Below the pieces are notes generated by a model. It did not search any database. It saw only the letters and a list, made by a program, of their open reading frames with translations, and was not told the origin of the DNA. Of a DNA stretch of 33,079 nucleotides, positions 32,978 through 33,079 are shown piece after piece. Made by a program: the position numbers and the translations under genes. Where the stretch lies: assembly GCA_050946775.1 (NCBI GenBank), contig JBMNVL010000005.1, positions 1 through 33,079 of the forward strand, read 5' to 3'. Source of the stretch: UMGS1474 sp050946775 (lineage in GTDB: Bacteria; Bacillota; Clostridia; Oscillospirales; Acutalibacteraceae). Position 1 is the stretch's first letter. Every line of letters starts with the position of its first letter.

Positions 32978-33079
32978 GCTTTGTGACTGAGCGACGAATA
33001 GGCACAATGTATTATGCTGCTTAAAATAAGGTGTTTCTGCTTGACATAGTCGTATTACCCGCTATTTGCATTTGGCGAG
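32978..33079. other. Unassigned right edge
   Basis: No gene is seen. The sequence turns AT-rich after the last hairpin. A TTGACA at 33041–33046 could be the -35 of a rightward gene beyond the window, but the matching -10 (TATTTG at 16 bp) is poor. Confidence 0.3.

Noticed and set aside
32379..33024. Several open frames of 60–113 codons on both strands across the right-end array
   Set aside because: They repeat with the 222-bp unit, run through the hairpins and the tRNA 3' pieces, and lack ribosome sites. They are products of a GC-rich repeat.

Overview
The window looks like a piece of chromosome from a GC-rich Gram-positive anaerobe of the Clostridia, most like Oscillospiraceae/Ruminococcaceae. 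The evidence is the gene order miaB–ylbF-family–mutS–mutL–miaA, the block yggS–sepF–ylmH–divIVA–ileS–lspA–rluD, and the order dgt–dnaG–rpoD. Two cohesin-like surface proteins, strong AGGAGG ribosome sites and consensus sigma-A promoters also fit. This assignment is inferred from gene content and order only.

Left arm (1–3190): a minus-strand tRNA-Gly(GCC) with its own promoter and terminator is followed by two plus-strand genes for secreted, membrane-anchored proteins with cohesin-like domains. A GC-rich array of palindromes and repeats (1820–2240) separates these two genes. The first surface gene has two tandem near-consensus promoters and strongly biased codon use.

Minus-strand metabolic group (3201–6774): rmuC, a cytoplasmic GH30 glycosidase and an aldo/keto reductase are closely spaced and read leftward. 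An AraC-type regulator diverges from them at 6861.

Macromolecular-synthesis operon (7714–12191, minus): dgt, dnaG and rpoD, followed by an Rrf2-type regulator with four clustered cysteines. Then come yigZ, rpmE and murC, all on the minus strand, with separate terminators after yigZ and rpmE.

Long plus-strand block (14999–31494): fifteen codirectional, often overlapping genes. They cover tRNA modification (miaB, miaA, tcdA), mismatch repair (mutS, mutL), a YlbF-family protein with a cysteine tail, an orphan HlyD-like membrane protein, division and polar growth (yggS, sepF, ylmH, divIVA), ileS, lspA, an RluD-type pseudouridine synthase and a 78-aa protein of unknown function. A hairpin terminator splits ileS from lspA.

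Right arm (31582–33079): acetolactate decarboxylase on the minus strand, with visibly different base and codon use. Beyond it lies a tandem array with an exact 222-bp period. Each unit carries the 3' end of a tRNA (tRNA-Trp-like, with CCA) joined to a terminator-like hairpin. A related repeat lies at 1978–2074. This array is the most unusual structure in the window. No CRISPR array, phage genes or defence system were seen.
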